Source: Brevundimonas sp. Root1279 | GTDB lineage: Bacteria > Pseudomonadota > Alphaproteobacteria > Caulobacterales > Caulobacteraceae | Length of the DNA stretch: 64,000 nt | Assembly: GCF_001425945.1 (NCBI RefSeq) | Contig: NZ_LMEB01000007.1 | Location: forward strand, 223,485 to 287,484 | Direction of reading: 5' to 3' | Shown: one piece after another, positions 35,528 to 44,080 of the stretch | Layout of the letters: each line of letters begins with the position of its first letter | How positions within the stretch are numbered: the first letter of the stretch is position 1 | Notes under the pieces: generated by a model | The model's input: the letters and a program-made list of their open reading frames with translations, nothing else | What the model was told of the DNA's origin: nothing | Databases searched by the model: none | Position numbers and translations under genes: made by a program

Positions 35528-36160
35528 TCAGTCGGCGTCCGGCTGGTTGTCCGGGTGCGCCTCGATGAAGGCCGAGTGTTCACGCGCCGCCGCGTCGACG
35601 GCCAGCAGGCGCGGGAAGGCGTCGAGTGGGACATTGAAGCGCTGGGCCGAGTAGATCTGCGGGATCAGGTAGCAGTCGGCGAGGGTCGGGGCGGAGCCGA
35701 AGCACCAGCCGCGGCCGTGGGTGGCCACCAGGGCCTCCAGAGCCTCGAAGCCGGCATGGATCCAGCGACCGGCCCAGGCGTCGATGGCGGCCTGGTCGGC
35801 GCCGAACTCTTCGCGCAGCACCTTGCCGATGCGCAGGTTGTTGATCGGGTGGATGTCGCAGCCGATGACCGCCGCCATGGCCCGGACCTGGGCGCGGGCG
35901 AGGGGAGCGGACGGCAGCAGCGGCGGCTTCGGATAGGTCTCCTCCAGCCATTCCAGGATGGCCGGGCTCTGGATCAGGACGGCGCCGTCCACCTCCAACG
36001 CAGGCACCAGCCCTTGGGGATTGAGAGCCAGATAGGCCTCGGACTTCTGCACGCCCTTCCGCAGGTCGACGCCCCGCTGCTGGTAGATCAGGCCCTTGAG
36101 CGCCAGGGCGATGCGGGTGCGATAGGAGGTGCCGGAGCGCCAGTAGCCGTGCAGGATCAT
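35528..36160 (-). CDS. maiA: Maleylacetoacetate/maleylpyruvate isomerase (zeta-class GST)
   Basis: A 210-residue zeta GST using glutathione for cis-trans isomerisation. The start is ATG 36158-36160 (MILHGYWRSGTSYRTRIALALKG), with the zeta-class SGTSYR active-site Ser. NPQGLVPALEVDG, the SPAILEWLEETYPKPPLLP block, and the C-terminal GSAPTLADCYLIPQIYSAQRF follow. It overlaps the upstream FAH-family gene by four bases (ATGA). Together they could finish tyrosine (homogentisate) or gentisate ring cleavage; sequence alone does not decide. Confidence 0.88.
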   Translation of the reverse strand: MILHGYWRSGTSYRTRIALALKGLIYQQRGVDLRKGVQKSEAYLALNPQGLVPALEVDGAVLIQSPAILEWLEETYPKPPLLPSAPLARAQVRAMAAVIGCDIHPINNLRIGKVLREEFGADQAAIDAWAGRWIHAGFEALEALVATHGRGWCFGSAPTLADCYLIPQIYSAQRFNVPLDAFPRLLAVDAAAREHSAFIEAHPDNQPDAD

Positions 36161-36810
36161 CGCGGCCTCACCGTAAACGAAAGCGGCTGGAGCCCGCCGA
36201 TCGAAGCCTCGACGCGGTCGCCGGGTCCGATCGGACCGACGCCCTCGGGCGTGCCGGTGAAGATCAGGTCGCCCGGGCGCACGTCCCACAGGGTGCGTGC
36301 CTTGGCCAGGATCTCCGCCGGCGACCAGACCATATCGTCGAGCCGGCCGGTCTGGCGGGTCTCGCCGTTGACGCGCAGTTCGATGACGGCGGCCGGGTCG
36401 GGCAGGGCGCCGAGCGTCACGGGGCCGCAGGGGGCTGACTGGTCGAAGCCCTTGGCGGCGTCCCACGGGCGGCCCTTGGCCTTGGCGGCGGCCTGCAGGT
36501 CGCGACGCGTGAGGTCGCAGCCGACGGCCCAACCGGCGATCTCGCTGTCCGCGCCGACGACGCAGACCAACTCGACCTCATGATGCAGATCGGCCGTCTC
36601 GGTCGGATAGAGCGGATCGGCTCCATCGACGACGAGGGCGTCGCCCGGCTTGGAGAAGAAGAAGGGCTCGGCCCGCTCGTGGCCCATCTCGCGGGCATGG
36701 GCGGCGTAGTTCTGGCCGACGCAATAGATGCGTCGCACGGGCACGCGGGCGGCCGACCCAAAGATCGGCAGGGAGGCGGTCGGGGCGGGCGGGAACAGCC
36801 AGTCGGTCAT
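36157..36810 (-). CDS. Fumarylacetoacetate hydrolase family protein (fumarylpyruvate hydrolase-like)
   Basis: A 217-residue FAH-fold C-C hydrolase. It has YCVGQNYAAHAREMGHE, FSKPGDALVVDG, the metal ligands in DLHHEVELVCVVG, GCDLTRRDLQAAAKAKGRPWDAAKGFD, and FTGTPEGVGPIGPGD. The short length fits the fumarylpyruvate hydrolase/YcgM group rather than the about 420-residue fumarylacetoacetase. Co-translation with the zeta-GST isomerase supports a gentisate- or homogentisate-type route, with isomerisation followed by hydrolysis. Confidence 0.9.
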   Translation of the reverse strand: MTDWLFPPAPTASLPIFGSAARVPVRRIYCVGQNYAAHAREMGHERAEPFFFSKPGDALVVDGADPLYPTETADLHHEVELVCVVGADSEIAGWAVGCDLTRRDLQAAAKAKGRPWDAAKGFDQSAPCGPVTLGALPDPAAVIELRVNGETRQTGRLDDMVWSPAEILAKARTLWDVRPGDLIFTGTPEGVGPIGPGDRVEASIGGLQPLSFTVRPR

Positions 36811-36948
36811 GGCCGTTGTCTAGGCCGGGTTGCGGCGCTTCGCCAGCGGCGTGGCCCATGCTGCATTGCGGGAACCGGCACGGCGGAGTGGCGTTCCGGC
36901 TCAGGACTCTCTATCTAACAGCCAAGCTTAAGCCAGCGGAGCGCGCAT

Positions 36949-37329
36949 ATGGCCACGACCAAGGCGGCACGAACTGCCGTGAAGAACGACCTCAACACCC
37001 TGAAGGACGACCTGAAGGTGCTCGGCGCCGAGGAAAAGGCCGCCCTTAAGGAAAAGGCCACCGCCGCCGAAGCCAAGCTGCGCGCCAAGGCCGCTGACAC
37101 GGAAGCGCGCCTGCGCGAGCAGTCGGAAGTCCTGCGCGAACGCGCCCGCGGCTACTATGACTCGGCCCGCGTACGCGGCCAGGCCTACTATGACGAAGCC
37201 TCCGAGCGCTTCGACGAGGCCCAGCGCTATCTGACCGAGCGGGTGCAGGAGCGTCCGATGCAATCGACCGCCATCGCCCTGGGCGTCGGCGTGGTCCTCG
37301 GCCTGCTGCTCGCCGGCCGTCGCCGCTGA
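36949..37329 (+). CDS. DUF883-like helical protein with C-terminal membrane anchor
   Basis: A 126-residue protein, largely one long charged helix (NDLNTLKDDLKVLGAEEKAALKEKATAAEAKLRAK and following), ending in a membrane span with a Gly-rich face (STAIALGVGVVLGLLLAGRRR). This is the layout of the YqjD/ElaB (DUF883) family, inner-membrane proteins that bind ribosomes in stationary phase in E. coli. The start is preceded by GCGGAG. Its TGA overlaps the ATG of the next gene (TGATG). Confidence 0.78.
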   Translation: MATTKAARTAVKNDLNTLKDDLKVLGAEEKAALKEKATAAEAKLRAKAADTEARLREQSEVLRERARGYYDSARVRGQAYYDEASERFDEAQRYLTERVQERPMQSTAIALGVGVVLGLLLAGRRR

Positions 37330-37739
37330 TGATCGGGGCGGGGCTGGTCAAACAACTGGGGCGCAAGGCGATCGCCGCCGGCGTCGCCGCCGGTGCGGCC
37401 CTGGTCGCCGTCATCTGCTTCGGCGCGACCGTCTACTTCCTGCTCAGCATGGTGCTGGTCGAGGCCGCCGCGGCCGCGCTCACCATGCTGCTGTTCGCGG
37501 TCGCCGGACTGGTGGTGGTGATGGTCTTCCTCAAGCGCGAGGCGCAGGAGGAAGAGTACGAGGAAGAAGAGTCCCCGGGCATGGGCCAGCGGGCCTTCAT
37601 GCTGTTCAAGGAACGCCCGATCCTGGGCACCGTCGCGGCCCTGGCCGGCGGCTGGATCTTCCTGCGCAATCCGGCGCTGGCGACCATGGTGGCCGCGGCC
37701 TTCACCGAGAAGAGCCACCCGCCGCGCCGTCGCCGCTGA
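37329..37739 (+). CDS. Phage-holin-like/YqjE-like membrane protein
   Basis: A 136-residue protein with two adjacent membrane helices (AIAAGVAAGAALVAVICFGATVYFLLS and AAAALTMLLFAVAGLVVVMVF), an acidic linker (KREAQEEEYEEEES) and a third hydrophobic stretch (ILGTVAALAGGWIFL). In many proteobacteria a DUF883 protein is followed by a YqjE/holin-superfamily protein, as here. It overlaps the previous gene by one base, and a terminator follows. Role unknown, envelope stress suspected. Confidence 0.7.
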   Translation: MIGAGLVKQLGRKAIAAGVAAGAALVAVICFGATVYFLLSMVLVEAAAAALTMLLFAVAGLVVVMVFLKREAQEEEYEEEESPGMGQRAFMLFKERPILGTVAALAGGWIFLRNPALATMVAAAFTEKSHPPRRRR

Positions 37740-37758
37740 GTACGACCCGTTGAGATCG

Positions 37759-37792
37759 AAAGGGCCGCGGTTCATGCCGCGGCCCTTTTGCT
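37759..37792 (+). terminator. Rho-independent terminator of the DUF883-holin-like pair
   Basis: A perfect 12-bp stem (AAAGGGCCGCGG with its complement) has loop TTCATG and is followed by TTTT. It starts 20 bases after the stop at 37739. The A-run on the other side lets it also serve the convergent phosphoesterase gene. Confidence 0.9.
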
Positions 37793-37807
37793 TTGAGCGA
37801 CAGGGGT

Positions 37808-38659
37808 TCAGGTCGCGGCCAGCTCGCGCTCCCCGGGGGCGTTGGGATCCGGCGCGGTCGCCGTCTTGCGGGTGTCCTGACGACGCGGCAGCCGCCAGGT
37901 CTGCTTCGCCTCGAAGCCCTCGCCGGTCCAGGCGATGGCGGTGACGACGATCTCCTTGGCGTCCCATTCGATCTGGTTGAAGCTGGGCGGGGCGCCGCGC
38001 TCGCGATGCGACAGGGTCCCGCAACCGACTGCATAGGAGCAGTGGTCGCCGACATTGATCGGCAGGGCGAAGGGCACGTGCACGTGGCCGGTGGTGATGA
38101 TGTCGACCCCGGCCTCGGCGAAGATCAGAGCGGCGGCGTCGCCGCGCTTCACATCGCCGGTCATGGGCGTGCCGATCATCTCGACCAGGGGATGGTGGCA
38201 GGCCAGGACGCGAAGGGCGCCGACGGGAGCCTGCCGCAGGGCCTCTGCCGCCTTGCGGGTCTGGTCCAGGTCGATGACGCCCTTGGACCAGTTGGGCCGC
38301 GCCTGCCAGCCACGGGCGGTGACGACGCCGCGCACCATCAGGTTCGGGCTCAGGAACTGGTGGTCGTGCGCCGGATGGCCGGTGGCCTTCTCAAACGCCT
38401 TCCAGGGATGAAACAGACGCGCCGGCAGGCTCCAATAGGGAACATCGTGGTTGCCGACGATGACGAAGCGCGGGTCCGGCATGCGGCGGATCCATTCGCC
38501 GGCCGCCCTGAACTCGTCAGGAAAACCCTGCTGCGTGATGTCGCCGGTGATCAGGATCAGGTCCGGCGGCGCGGCGTGGGCGAAGTCGAGCGCCGCCTCG
38601 CACGCGCGTTTGTGCTCGCAGCCGAAATGCACATCGGAGAACTGGAGAATACGCCCCAC
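37808..38659 (-). CDS. Metallophosphoesterase
   Basis: A 283-residue cytoplasmic calcineurin-like phosphoesterase. It starts at GTG 38657-38659, which overlaps the TAG of the upstream lipid-kinase gene. All five metal motifs are visible: FSDVHFG, GDITQQG, GNHD (IVGNHDVPYW), LACHHPLV and GHVHVP. Family members cleave phosphodiesters or cyclic nucleotides. The coupling to a diacylglycerol-kinase-like gene hints at a lipid or phospholipid role but does not prove it. Confidence 0.9.
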   Translation of the reverse strand: MGRILQFSDVHFGCEHKRACEAALDFAHAAPPDLILITGDITQQGFPDEFRAAGEWIRRMPDPRFVIVGNHDVPYWSLPARLFHPWKAFEKATGHPAHDHQFLSPNLMVRGVVTARGWQARPNWSKGVIDLDQTRKAAEALRQAPVGALRVLACHHPLVEMIGTPMTGDVKRGDAAALIFAEAGVDIITTGHVHVPFALPINVGDHCSYAVGCGTLSHRERGAPPSFNQIEWDAKEIVVTAIAWTGEGFEAKQTWRLPRRQDTRKTATAPDPNAPGERELAAT

Positions 38660-39651
38660 TAGACGCTGTCCTCGGCCGCCGGCGGTATGGGGGCGAGGGC
38701 CTGGAAGGCCTTGCGGATGAAGCGGACGCGAGCATGCGGCCGCAGCAGGGTCGGCTCGCCGTCGATGACCGCGGGGATGCGCGAGCGGGCGCGCATCGCG
38801 ACCTTCTGCGTGGCCTTGGTGGTCACCGAGGGGTCCTGGCGCCAGTCGCCGACGACGGCGGTGGCGGCCAGTCGGAAGGCCGCTGCGGCGTCGGCGGGGT
38901 TCATGGCCGCAGCCTCGAGTCCCGTGTTCTCCTCCATGACCCGCGAGATCATCGGGCTGATCAGCACCAGGGCTTCGGACCGGCGCTCCGGTCGGCCGTC
39001 GAGGATGTAGCGGATGCGGCCGGAGAACGCGCGTCGGAAGGCGCGGCGGGCGTAGGCCCAGGCCAGGCCCAGCTTGCCGACGCGGATCGCCTCGCGCGCC
39101 GGGGCCCACAGGGCGGGAGAGCCGAAGATGGCCGCGCAATAGAAGGCTTGGCGGGTCTGGCCGTCATCAACCTCGCCGCCGGCGACGGATTGCGGCGCAC
39201 CCTCCTCGAGCGCGGATTTCAAAGCGGCCTTCCAGTCGGTGGTGCCGTACAGCGCCTTGGGCAGCATGTTCATGGTGCCGCCGGGCAGGGGCGCGATCAG
39301 GGGACCATCCGGACCGGCCTTCGAGGCGATCGTCCCCGCCGTCCCGTCGCCCGCGAGGACGAACAGGACGTCGGGACGCGCTTCGAGCGCCGCATCGATC
39401 TGGGCGTCGAAACGCCCGGCGTCGAGCACCTCCACCGACGCCTCGCAGGCGTACTGCGAAAGCAGGGCTTCGGCCTCAGCCGGGGCGCCCGAGCCCACGC
39501 TGCCGGACAGCGGGTTCACCAGCATGATGACCCGCTTCAGCTGGATATGTTCGGTCAGGGGACGAGGTCCCTCTGCGGATGCGACAACGTCGGCCGGCGC
39601 CGTTGCGGGCGCGGCCGGCGGATCGGTCGCAGTGCTCAAGGTGGCGCTCAT
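38659..39651 (-). CDS. Diacylglycerol kinase family lipid kinase
   Basis: A 330-residue protein with a catalytic DAGK domain: MLVNPLSGSVGSGAPAEAEALL, the nucleotide-loop FVLAGDGTAGTIASKAG (GDGT), LPGGTMNMLPKALYG, and a beta-sandwich C-terminal domain ending in IDGEPTLLRPHARVRFIRKAFQAL. Members phosphorylate diacylglycerol, sphingosine or related lipids at the membrane face. The N-terminal 35 residues are a low-complexity Ala/Pro/Thr stretch. It is co-translated with the metallophosphoesterase downstream. Confidence 0.9.
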   Translation of the reverse strand: MSATLSTATDPPAAPATAPADVVASAEGPRPLTEHIQLKRVIMLVNPLSGSVGSGAPAEAEALLSQYACEASVEVLDAGRFDAQIDAALEARPDVLFVLAGDGTAGTIASKAGPDGPLIAPLPGGTMNMLPKALYGTTDWKAALKSALEEGAPQSVAGGEVDDGQTRQAFYCAAIFGSPALWAPAREAIRVGKLGLAWAYARRAFRRAFSGRIRYILDGRPERRSEALVLISPMISRVMEENTGLEAAAMNPADAAAAFRLAATAVVGDWRQDPSVTTKATQKVAMRARSRIPAVIDGEPTLLRPHARVRFIRKAFQALAPIPPAAEDSV

Positions 39652-39708
39652 CCGGCCCGAACGTCCCGCCGGACGTGATGTTCCGGCGGGACGGGGAGCG
39701 AAGCGCGA

Positions 39709-40050
39709 CTATTGCTTCTTGAGCTCTTCGGTCGCAGCGGCGACGCCGGCCTGAGCCGCATCGCCGGTCTTCTCAGCCGCGCCCTTGGCCGCGTCGCCGG
39801 CCTCGTCGGCGCCCTTGGCGGCCTCGCCCTTCACCACGGACACGCCCTTGGCGATCCATCCGTCCATCATGGCGCCACCCTCGGCGAGAGACTGCTCCTT
39901 GATGCCCAGGGCGGCCGTCAGCACGCCGAACAGGGCCAGCAAGGTGATCAGCAGGCTCACCACCGGATTGCCCCGGCGATGCTTTGTGCGCGCCCACACA
40001 GGACTGTGATCAGCGCCGTCCGCCATGCGGACCGGTTCGGAAAAACGCAT
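39709..40050 (-). CDS. Small membrane protein with Ala/Lys/Gly-rich tail
   Basis: A 113-residue protein starting at ATG 40048-40050, with a GGGGG run seven bases upstream. A polar N-terminus (MRFSEPVRMADGADH) is followed by one membrane span (NPVVSLLITLLALFGVLTAALG). The C-terminal half is low complexity (VVKGEAAKGADEAGDAAKGAAEKTGDAAQ), resembling LEA-like or apolipoprotein-like helices. An ATG 27 codons earlier is less likely. Function unknown. Confidence 0.65.
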   Translation of the reverse strand: MRFSEPVRMADGADHSPVWARTKHRRGNPVVSLLITLLALFGVLTAALGIKEQSLAEGGAMMDGWIAKGVSVVKGEAAKGADEAGDAAKGAAEKTGDAAQAGVAAATEELKKQ

Positions 40051-40212
40051 ACGAAACCCCCGTTTGTCGCCCCATGCGGGGCCGACCGCGCCCTCCGCGC
40101 CGCCGTCCTTACGAGCCCGCATCGGGCCCATCAGCCAGCTTAACCCGGGAACCGTGGCGGTTCGCCAGCATTATCAACCGCGGGGAGAACACGAGGGATG
40201 AAGGACATACCC

Positions 40213-40551
40213 ATGAAAAAGGCAGTCATCGCCATAGCCGGCGCAGGACTCCTCGCCAGCGCCTGCGCAAGCGACCCCTATATCACTGACAGCGAAGCCA
40301 CCCGCCAAGGCGCCATCGGCGCCGGTCTCGGCGCGGTTGCGGGCGCCGTCATCGGCAACAACGTCGGCGGCGGCAGCGCCGGGACGGGCGCCCTGATCGG
40401 GGCCGTCGCGGGCGGCGCCATCGGCGCCATCCGCGGCTCCAACCAGGACCGCGCCAATCAGCAGCGCTATCGCGACAGCCAAGGGCGGTACTACTACTGC
40501 TACGACGGCCGTCAGGACGAGTGCTACTGGGAGAACGGTCAGCGCCGCTAA
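40213..40551 (+). CDS. Glycine-zipper lipoprotein
   Basis: A 112-residue protein from ATG 40213, which has AAGGA seven bases before it; ATG 40198 is an alternative. The lipobox is AGLLASACASD. A YMGG-type glycine zipper (GAIGAGLGAVAGAVIGNNVGG, GALIGAVAGGAIGAIRG) would insert two short helices in the outer membrane. The C-terminus is Tyr/Arg/Cys-rich (RYYYCYDGRQDECYW), with two Cys that may pair. It resembles SlyB/OmpA-associated lipoproteins in style only. Confidence 0.8.
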   Translation: MKKAVIAIAGAGLLASACASDPYITDSEATRQGAIGAGLGAVAGAVIGNNVGGGSAGTGALIGAVAGGAIGAIRGSNQDRANQQRYRDSQGRYYYCYDGRQDECYWENGQRR

Positions 40552-40581
40552 GGACGCAAGCCGCGATACCTTGAGAAATCG

Positions 40582-40616
40582 GGGGGCGGTTCGTCGTGCG
40601 GCGGACCGCCCTTTTT
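40582..40616 (+). terminator. Rho-independent terminator of the glycine-zipper gene
   Basis: GGGCGGT (40584-40590) pairs with ACCGCCC (40605-40611), extended by wobble and G-C pairs inward, and runs into TTTTT. It starts about 30 bases after the stop. Confidence 0.8.
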
Positions 40617-40647
40617 CTTGCCCGGAAGGGCGACAGGAGGGCGACGA

Positions 40648-41091
40648 ATGAAGGGGCTGTACGGAATTCTGGCGGTGGTGGCGCTGGCGGGGTGTGCGAG
40701 CACGCCGGCGACGCCCGAACGGGCGGCGATCGTGGCGGAGCCGGGCCGGTGCACGGCGCAGCGGTTCGAGGTCTATTTCCCCGAGGCCGAGGCGCGGCTG
40801 ACCGACGCCGCAAGGCAGACGCTGGGCGCGACGGCGGCGCAGCTGCAGGGCTGCACCATCCAGAAGGTCACGGTCATCGGCCTGGCCGACGGCAGCGGCA
40901 CGCCGGCCGCGAACCAGACCCTGTCGGAACAGCGCGCCGTGGCGGTGACCAAGGCGCTGGAGGCGCAAGGCTGGCCGGCGCCCGCCTTCGATGTCGAGGC
41001 GGCGGGGGCCCAGGGCGCAATCCAGGCGGACGGCTCGACCGCGCCGATGCGCCGGCGCACCGAGGTGCTGGTCGAGGTCGCGCCGCAGTAG
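40648..41091 (+). CDS. Small OmpA-like lipoprotein
   Basis: A 147-residue lipoprotein starting at ATG 40648 behind AGGAGG. The lipobox VVALAGCAST gives a lipidated Cys near residue 15. The OmpA-like domain is compact: RFEVYFPEAEARLTDAARQTL, KVTVIGLADGSGTPAANQTLSEQRAVAVTKALEAQGW, and the closing PMRRRTEVLVEV. It lacks a long linker or beta-barrel. It may tether the outer membrane to peptidoglycan like a reduced Pal. Confidence 0.83.
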   Translation: MKGLYGILAVVALAGCASTPATPERAAIVAEPGRCTAQRFEVYFPEAEARLTDAARQTLGATAAQLQGCTIQKVTVIGLADGSGTPAANQTLSEQRAVAVTKALEAQGWPAPAFDVEAAGAQGAIQADGSTAPMRRRTEVLVEVAPQ

Positions 41092-41147
41092 CGCTGAGAC
41101 AGCACGCCGCGTGACGGGAGGCGGGGGACGCGGCTAAGGTCGCGCCC

Positions 41148-43343
41148 GTGACCCCGATCGTGACCCGCCTCGTCAAAATTCTCGTCCTTCTCGGGCTGCT
41201 GCTGGCGCCCGCGAGCGCGTTTGCGCAGGGCTCCAAGGGCGTGCAGCGCACCGAGCGGATTGCGGCCGAATTGGTCGCCATGTCGCAATGGGCGGCGCCG
41301 GGCTCGACGGCGATCGTAGCCGTGCGCCAGGACATCGAGCCGGGCTGGCACACCTATTGGCGCAATCCGGGCGACAGCGGCGGCCCGACGACGCTGGACT
41401 GGACCCTGCCGGCGGGCGTGAAGGCCGGCGACATCGTCTGGCCCCTGCCCGAGCGCCAGCGGCTGCAGAGCCTGATGAACTACGGCTACCAGGGCGTGGT
41501 CTATCTGCCCGTGCCGATCGAGATCCCGGCGGATGCGCGGCCGGGCGCCACCCTGCCGCTGAAGGTCGAGGCCACCTTCCTGGTCTGCAGCGCCGAGATG
41601 TGCGTGCCGGACGACCTCACCCTGACCCTCGACCTGCCCGTCCGCGAGGGCGCCGCCCCGCTCGACCGGGCCCACGGGGCAGCCATCCAGCGCATCGTCG
41701 AGACCGCGCCGCGCCCGGCCGGGATCACCGCCCGCATCGCGCTGCGCGACGGGGTGCTGAGCCTGAGCGCCGCCGGCGGGCCGCTGGCCGGACGCGATCC
41801 GGGGCCGAGCTATTTCTTCCCCTTCGAGGGCGGCGTCATCGACCACGCCGCGCCCCAGTCGGGCCGCTTCGGGCCGCAGGGCCTGACCCTGGCCGTGAGC
41901 CCGGGCGGCAAGGTCCGCTCGAGCGGGCTGGGCGGCCCGGTGCGCGGCGTGCTGGCGACCGACCTGGGCGCCTTCGAGATCGAGGCCGAGCTGGGCCCCG
42001 CCCTGGCCGGCACGAGCGGTTCGGGCGACCTGGCGCCGGCCCCCGATGCGGGCGCGCCGACGGAGGCCGCCGCGACCGACGGCGCCGCCTTCGGGCCATT
42101 CGTGAAGGCGGCCCTGTTCGCCCTGCTGGGCGGGCTGATCCTCAACCTCATGCCCTGCGTCTTCCCGATCCTGGCGATGAAGGCCGCGGCCCTGGCCCAT
42201 TCGGCCCATGACGCCGGACAGGCCCGCCGCGACGGCCTGGCCTTCCTGGCCGGGGTGCTGGCCACCTTCCTGCTGCTGGCCGGCCTGCTGCTGGTCCTGC
42301 GCGCGGCCGGGCAGGCGGTCGGCTGGGGCTTCCAGCTGCAGTCGCCGCCGGTGACGGCGGGCCTGGCCCTGCTGATGCTGGTCATCGGCCTGAACCTGTC
42401 GGGCGTCTTCCAGGTCGGCGGCAGCCTGCAGGGCCTCAGCGTGGGCCGCTGGGCGCGGCTCGGCGGACCGGCGGGGGCCTTCCTGACCGGCGCGCTGGCG
42501 GTGATCGTCGCCGCCCCCTGCACCGCCCCCTTCATGGCCGTGGCCCTGGGCGCCGCCCTGCTGATGCCCTGGCCGATGGCCCTGATCGTCTTCCTGATGC
42601 TCGGCCTCGGCCTGGCCCTGCCCTACGTGCTGGTCAGCCTGATCCCGGGCCTGCTCTCCCGCCTGCCCAAGCCGGGCGCCTGGATGGAGCGGCTGAAGGG
42701 GTTGCTCGCCTTCCCGATGTACGGCGCCGCCCTGTGGCTGGCCTGGGTGTTCAGCCGTCAGACCGGGGCCGAGGCCATGGCCCTGCTGCTGGCCGCGGGC
42801 CTGCTGCTGGCGCTGGGCGTCTGGCTGATCGGAACCGGCCAGTCCGCCCAGGCGGCCGGGCGACGCGGTCTGGTCTGGCTGGCGGCCGGAACGGTCTCGA
42901 TCCTGCTGGCCCTCGCCGGCCTGTTCGCGGCGGCCCGGGCCCCGGTCGAGCCGGCGACAGGGGCGCCCGCCGCGGAGGCCGCCGGCATCGCCTCGGCGCC
43001 CTGGTCACAGGCCGCCGTCGACGCCGCCGTGGCGGAAGGACGGCCGGTGCTGGTCAATTTCACCGCCGACTGGTGCGTGACCTGCAAGATCAACGAGCGG
43101 GGCGCCCTGTCCTCGCCGCGCGCCAAGGCGGCCCTGGAGGCGGCGGGCGCCGTCTATCTGGTCGGCGACTGGACGCGGCGTGATGACGCGATCACCGCCG
43201 AGTTGCAGCGCCACGGACGGTCGGGCGTTCCCCTGTATCTGTTCTACGCCCCCGGGCAGACCGAGCCGCGCATCCTGCCGCAGCTGCTGACCGAGGGCGT
43301 CGTCATCGAGGCCCTGAAGGAGGGCCGCCCAGCCGGATCCTGA
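41148..43343 (+). CDS. dsbD: Protein-disulfide reductase (DsbD family)
   Basis: A 731-residue electron conductor from cytoplasmic thioredoxin to the periplasm, starting at GTG 41148. A signal peptide (LLAPASAFAQG) is followed by an N-terminal DsbD-alpha-like domain with a Cys pair (FLVCSAEMCVPDD). The membrane CcdA-like core has LNLMPCVFPILAMKAAAL and VAAPCTAPFMAVALG, each with a redox Cys. The C-terminal thioredoxin domain has LVNFTADWCVTCKINERG (CxxC). All six redox cysteines are visible. The redoxin lipoprotein gene 12 bases downstream is a plausible client. Confidence 0.92.
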   Translation: MTPIVTRLVKILVLLGLLLAPASAFAQGSKGVQRTERIAAELVAMSQWAAPGSTAIVAVRQDIEPGWHTYWRNPGDSGGPTTLDWTLPAGVKAGDIVWPLPERQRLQSLMNYGYQGVVYLPVPIEIPADARPGATLPLKVEATFLVCSAEMCVPDDLTLTLDLPVREGAAPLDRAHGAAIQRIVETAPRPAGITARIALRDGVLSLSAAGGPLAGRDPGPSYFFPFEGGVIDHAAPQSGRFGPQGLTLAVSPGGKVRSSGLGGPVRGVLATDLGAFEIEAELGPALAGTSGSGDLAPAPDAGAPTEAAATDGAAFGPFVKAALFALLGGLILNLMPCVFPILAMKAAALAHSAHDAGQARRDGLAFLAGVLATFLLLAGLLLVLRAAGQAVGWGFQLQSPPVTAGLALLMLVIGLNLSGVFQVGGSLQGLSVGRWARLGGPAGAFLTGALAVIVAAPCTAPFMAVALGAALLMPWPMALIVFLMLGLGLALPYVLVSLIPGLLSRLPKPGAWMERLKGLLAFPMYGAALWLAWVFSRQTGAEAMALLLAAGLLLALGVWLIGTGQSAQAAGRRGLVWLAAGTVSILLALAGLFAAARAPVEPATGAPAAEAAGIASAPWSQAAVDAAVAEGRPVLVNFTADWCVTCKINERGALSSPRAKAALEAAGAVYLVGDWTRRDDAITAELQRHGRSGVPLYLFYAPGQTEPRILPQLLTEGVVIEALKEGRPAGS

Positions 43344-43354
43344 AGGAGGCCGCC

Positions 43355-44053
43355 ATGACCGCTCGCTTCGCCCTCCCCGCCGTCGCCCTCGCCGTCCTGG
43401 CGCTGGGGGCCTGCCAGCAGCAGTCGACCTCTCCCGAAGCCCCGGCGGCGGCGGCCAAGGCCGAGGCGACCGCGGCCGTGACGCCGACCTCGGCCGCCAT
43501 GCCCATGGCCGGCCAGGCCGCCCCGGCCTTCACCCTGGTCGACGCCCAGGGCGTGCAGCGGTCGCTGGCCGACTTCCGCGGCAAGACCGTCGTGCTGGAG
43601 TGGACCAACGAGGGCTGCCCCTATGTGAAGAAACACTATTCCGGGGCCATGCAGGCGCTGCAGCGCGCGGCGGTGGCCGACGGCGTGGTGTGGCTGTCGA
43701 TCATCTCCTCGGCCCCGGGCACGCAGGGGCATGTCGAGGGCGAGGCGGCCCGGCAGTGGCGCGACCGCACCAAGGGCGCCGCCACCCACCTGCTGCTCGA
43801 TCCGACGGGCCAGGTCGGCAAGCTGTACGGGGCCAAGACGACGCCGGACATGCGGGTGATCAATCCGGAGGGCCAGCTGGTCTACGTCGGCGGGATCGAC
43901 GACCGGCCCACCAGCAAGGTCGAGGACCTGGAAGGGGCGAACAACTACGTCCAGGCGGCGCTGGCGGACATGAAGGCGGGTCGGGCGGTGCGGACGGCCT
44001 TCGCGCCGTCGTACGGGTGCTCGGTGAAGTATCCGGAGACGGTGGGGACCTGA
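43355..44053 (+). CDS. Redoxin/peroxiredoxin-like lipoprotein
   Basis: A 232-residue protein. Lipobox LAVLALGAC puts the lipid Cys at residue 20; a long Ala-rich linker follows, then a thioredoxin-fold AhpC/TSA-like domain. The active site region WTNEGCPYVKKHYSG has a single Cys88, and a second conserved-looking Cys222 lies near the C-terminus (PSYGCSVKYPE), so it is not a CxxC oxidoreductase. GVVWLSIISSAPGTQGHVEG and TPDMRVINPEGQLVYVGGIDD complete the fold. It probably takes electrons from DsbD just upstream; its substrate may be a peroxide or protein thiol. Confidence 0.85.
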   Translation: MTARFALPAVALAVLALGACQQQSTSPEAPAAAAKAEATAAVTPTSAAMPMAGQAAPAFTLVDAQGVQRSLADFRGKTVVLEWTNEGCPYVKKHYSGAMQALQRAAVADGVVWLSIISSAPGTQGHVEGEAARQWRDRTKGAATHLLLDPTGQVGKLYGAKTTPDMRVINPEGQLVYVGGIDDRPTSKVEDLEGANNYVQAALADMKAGRAVRTAFAPSYGCSVKYPETVGT

Positions 44054-44080
44054 GCCCCGCTCGGTCACCTTCACCCTTCC

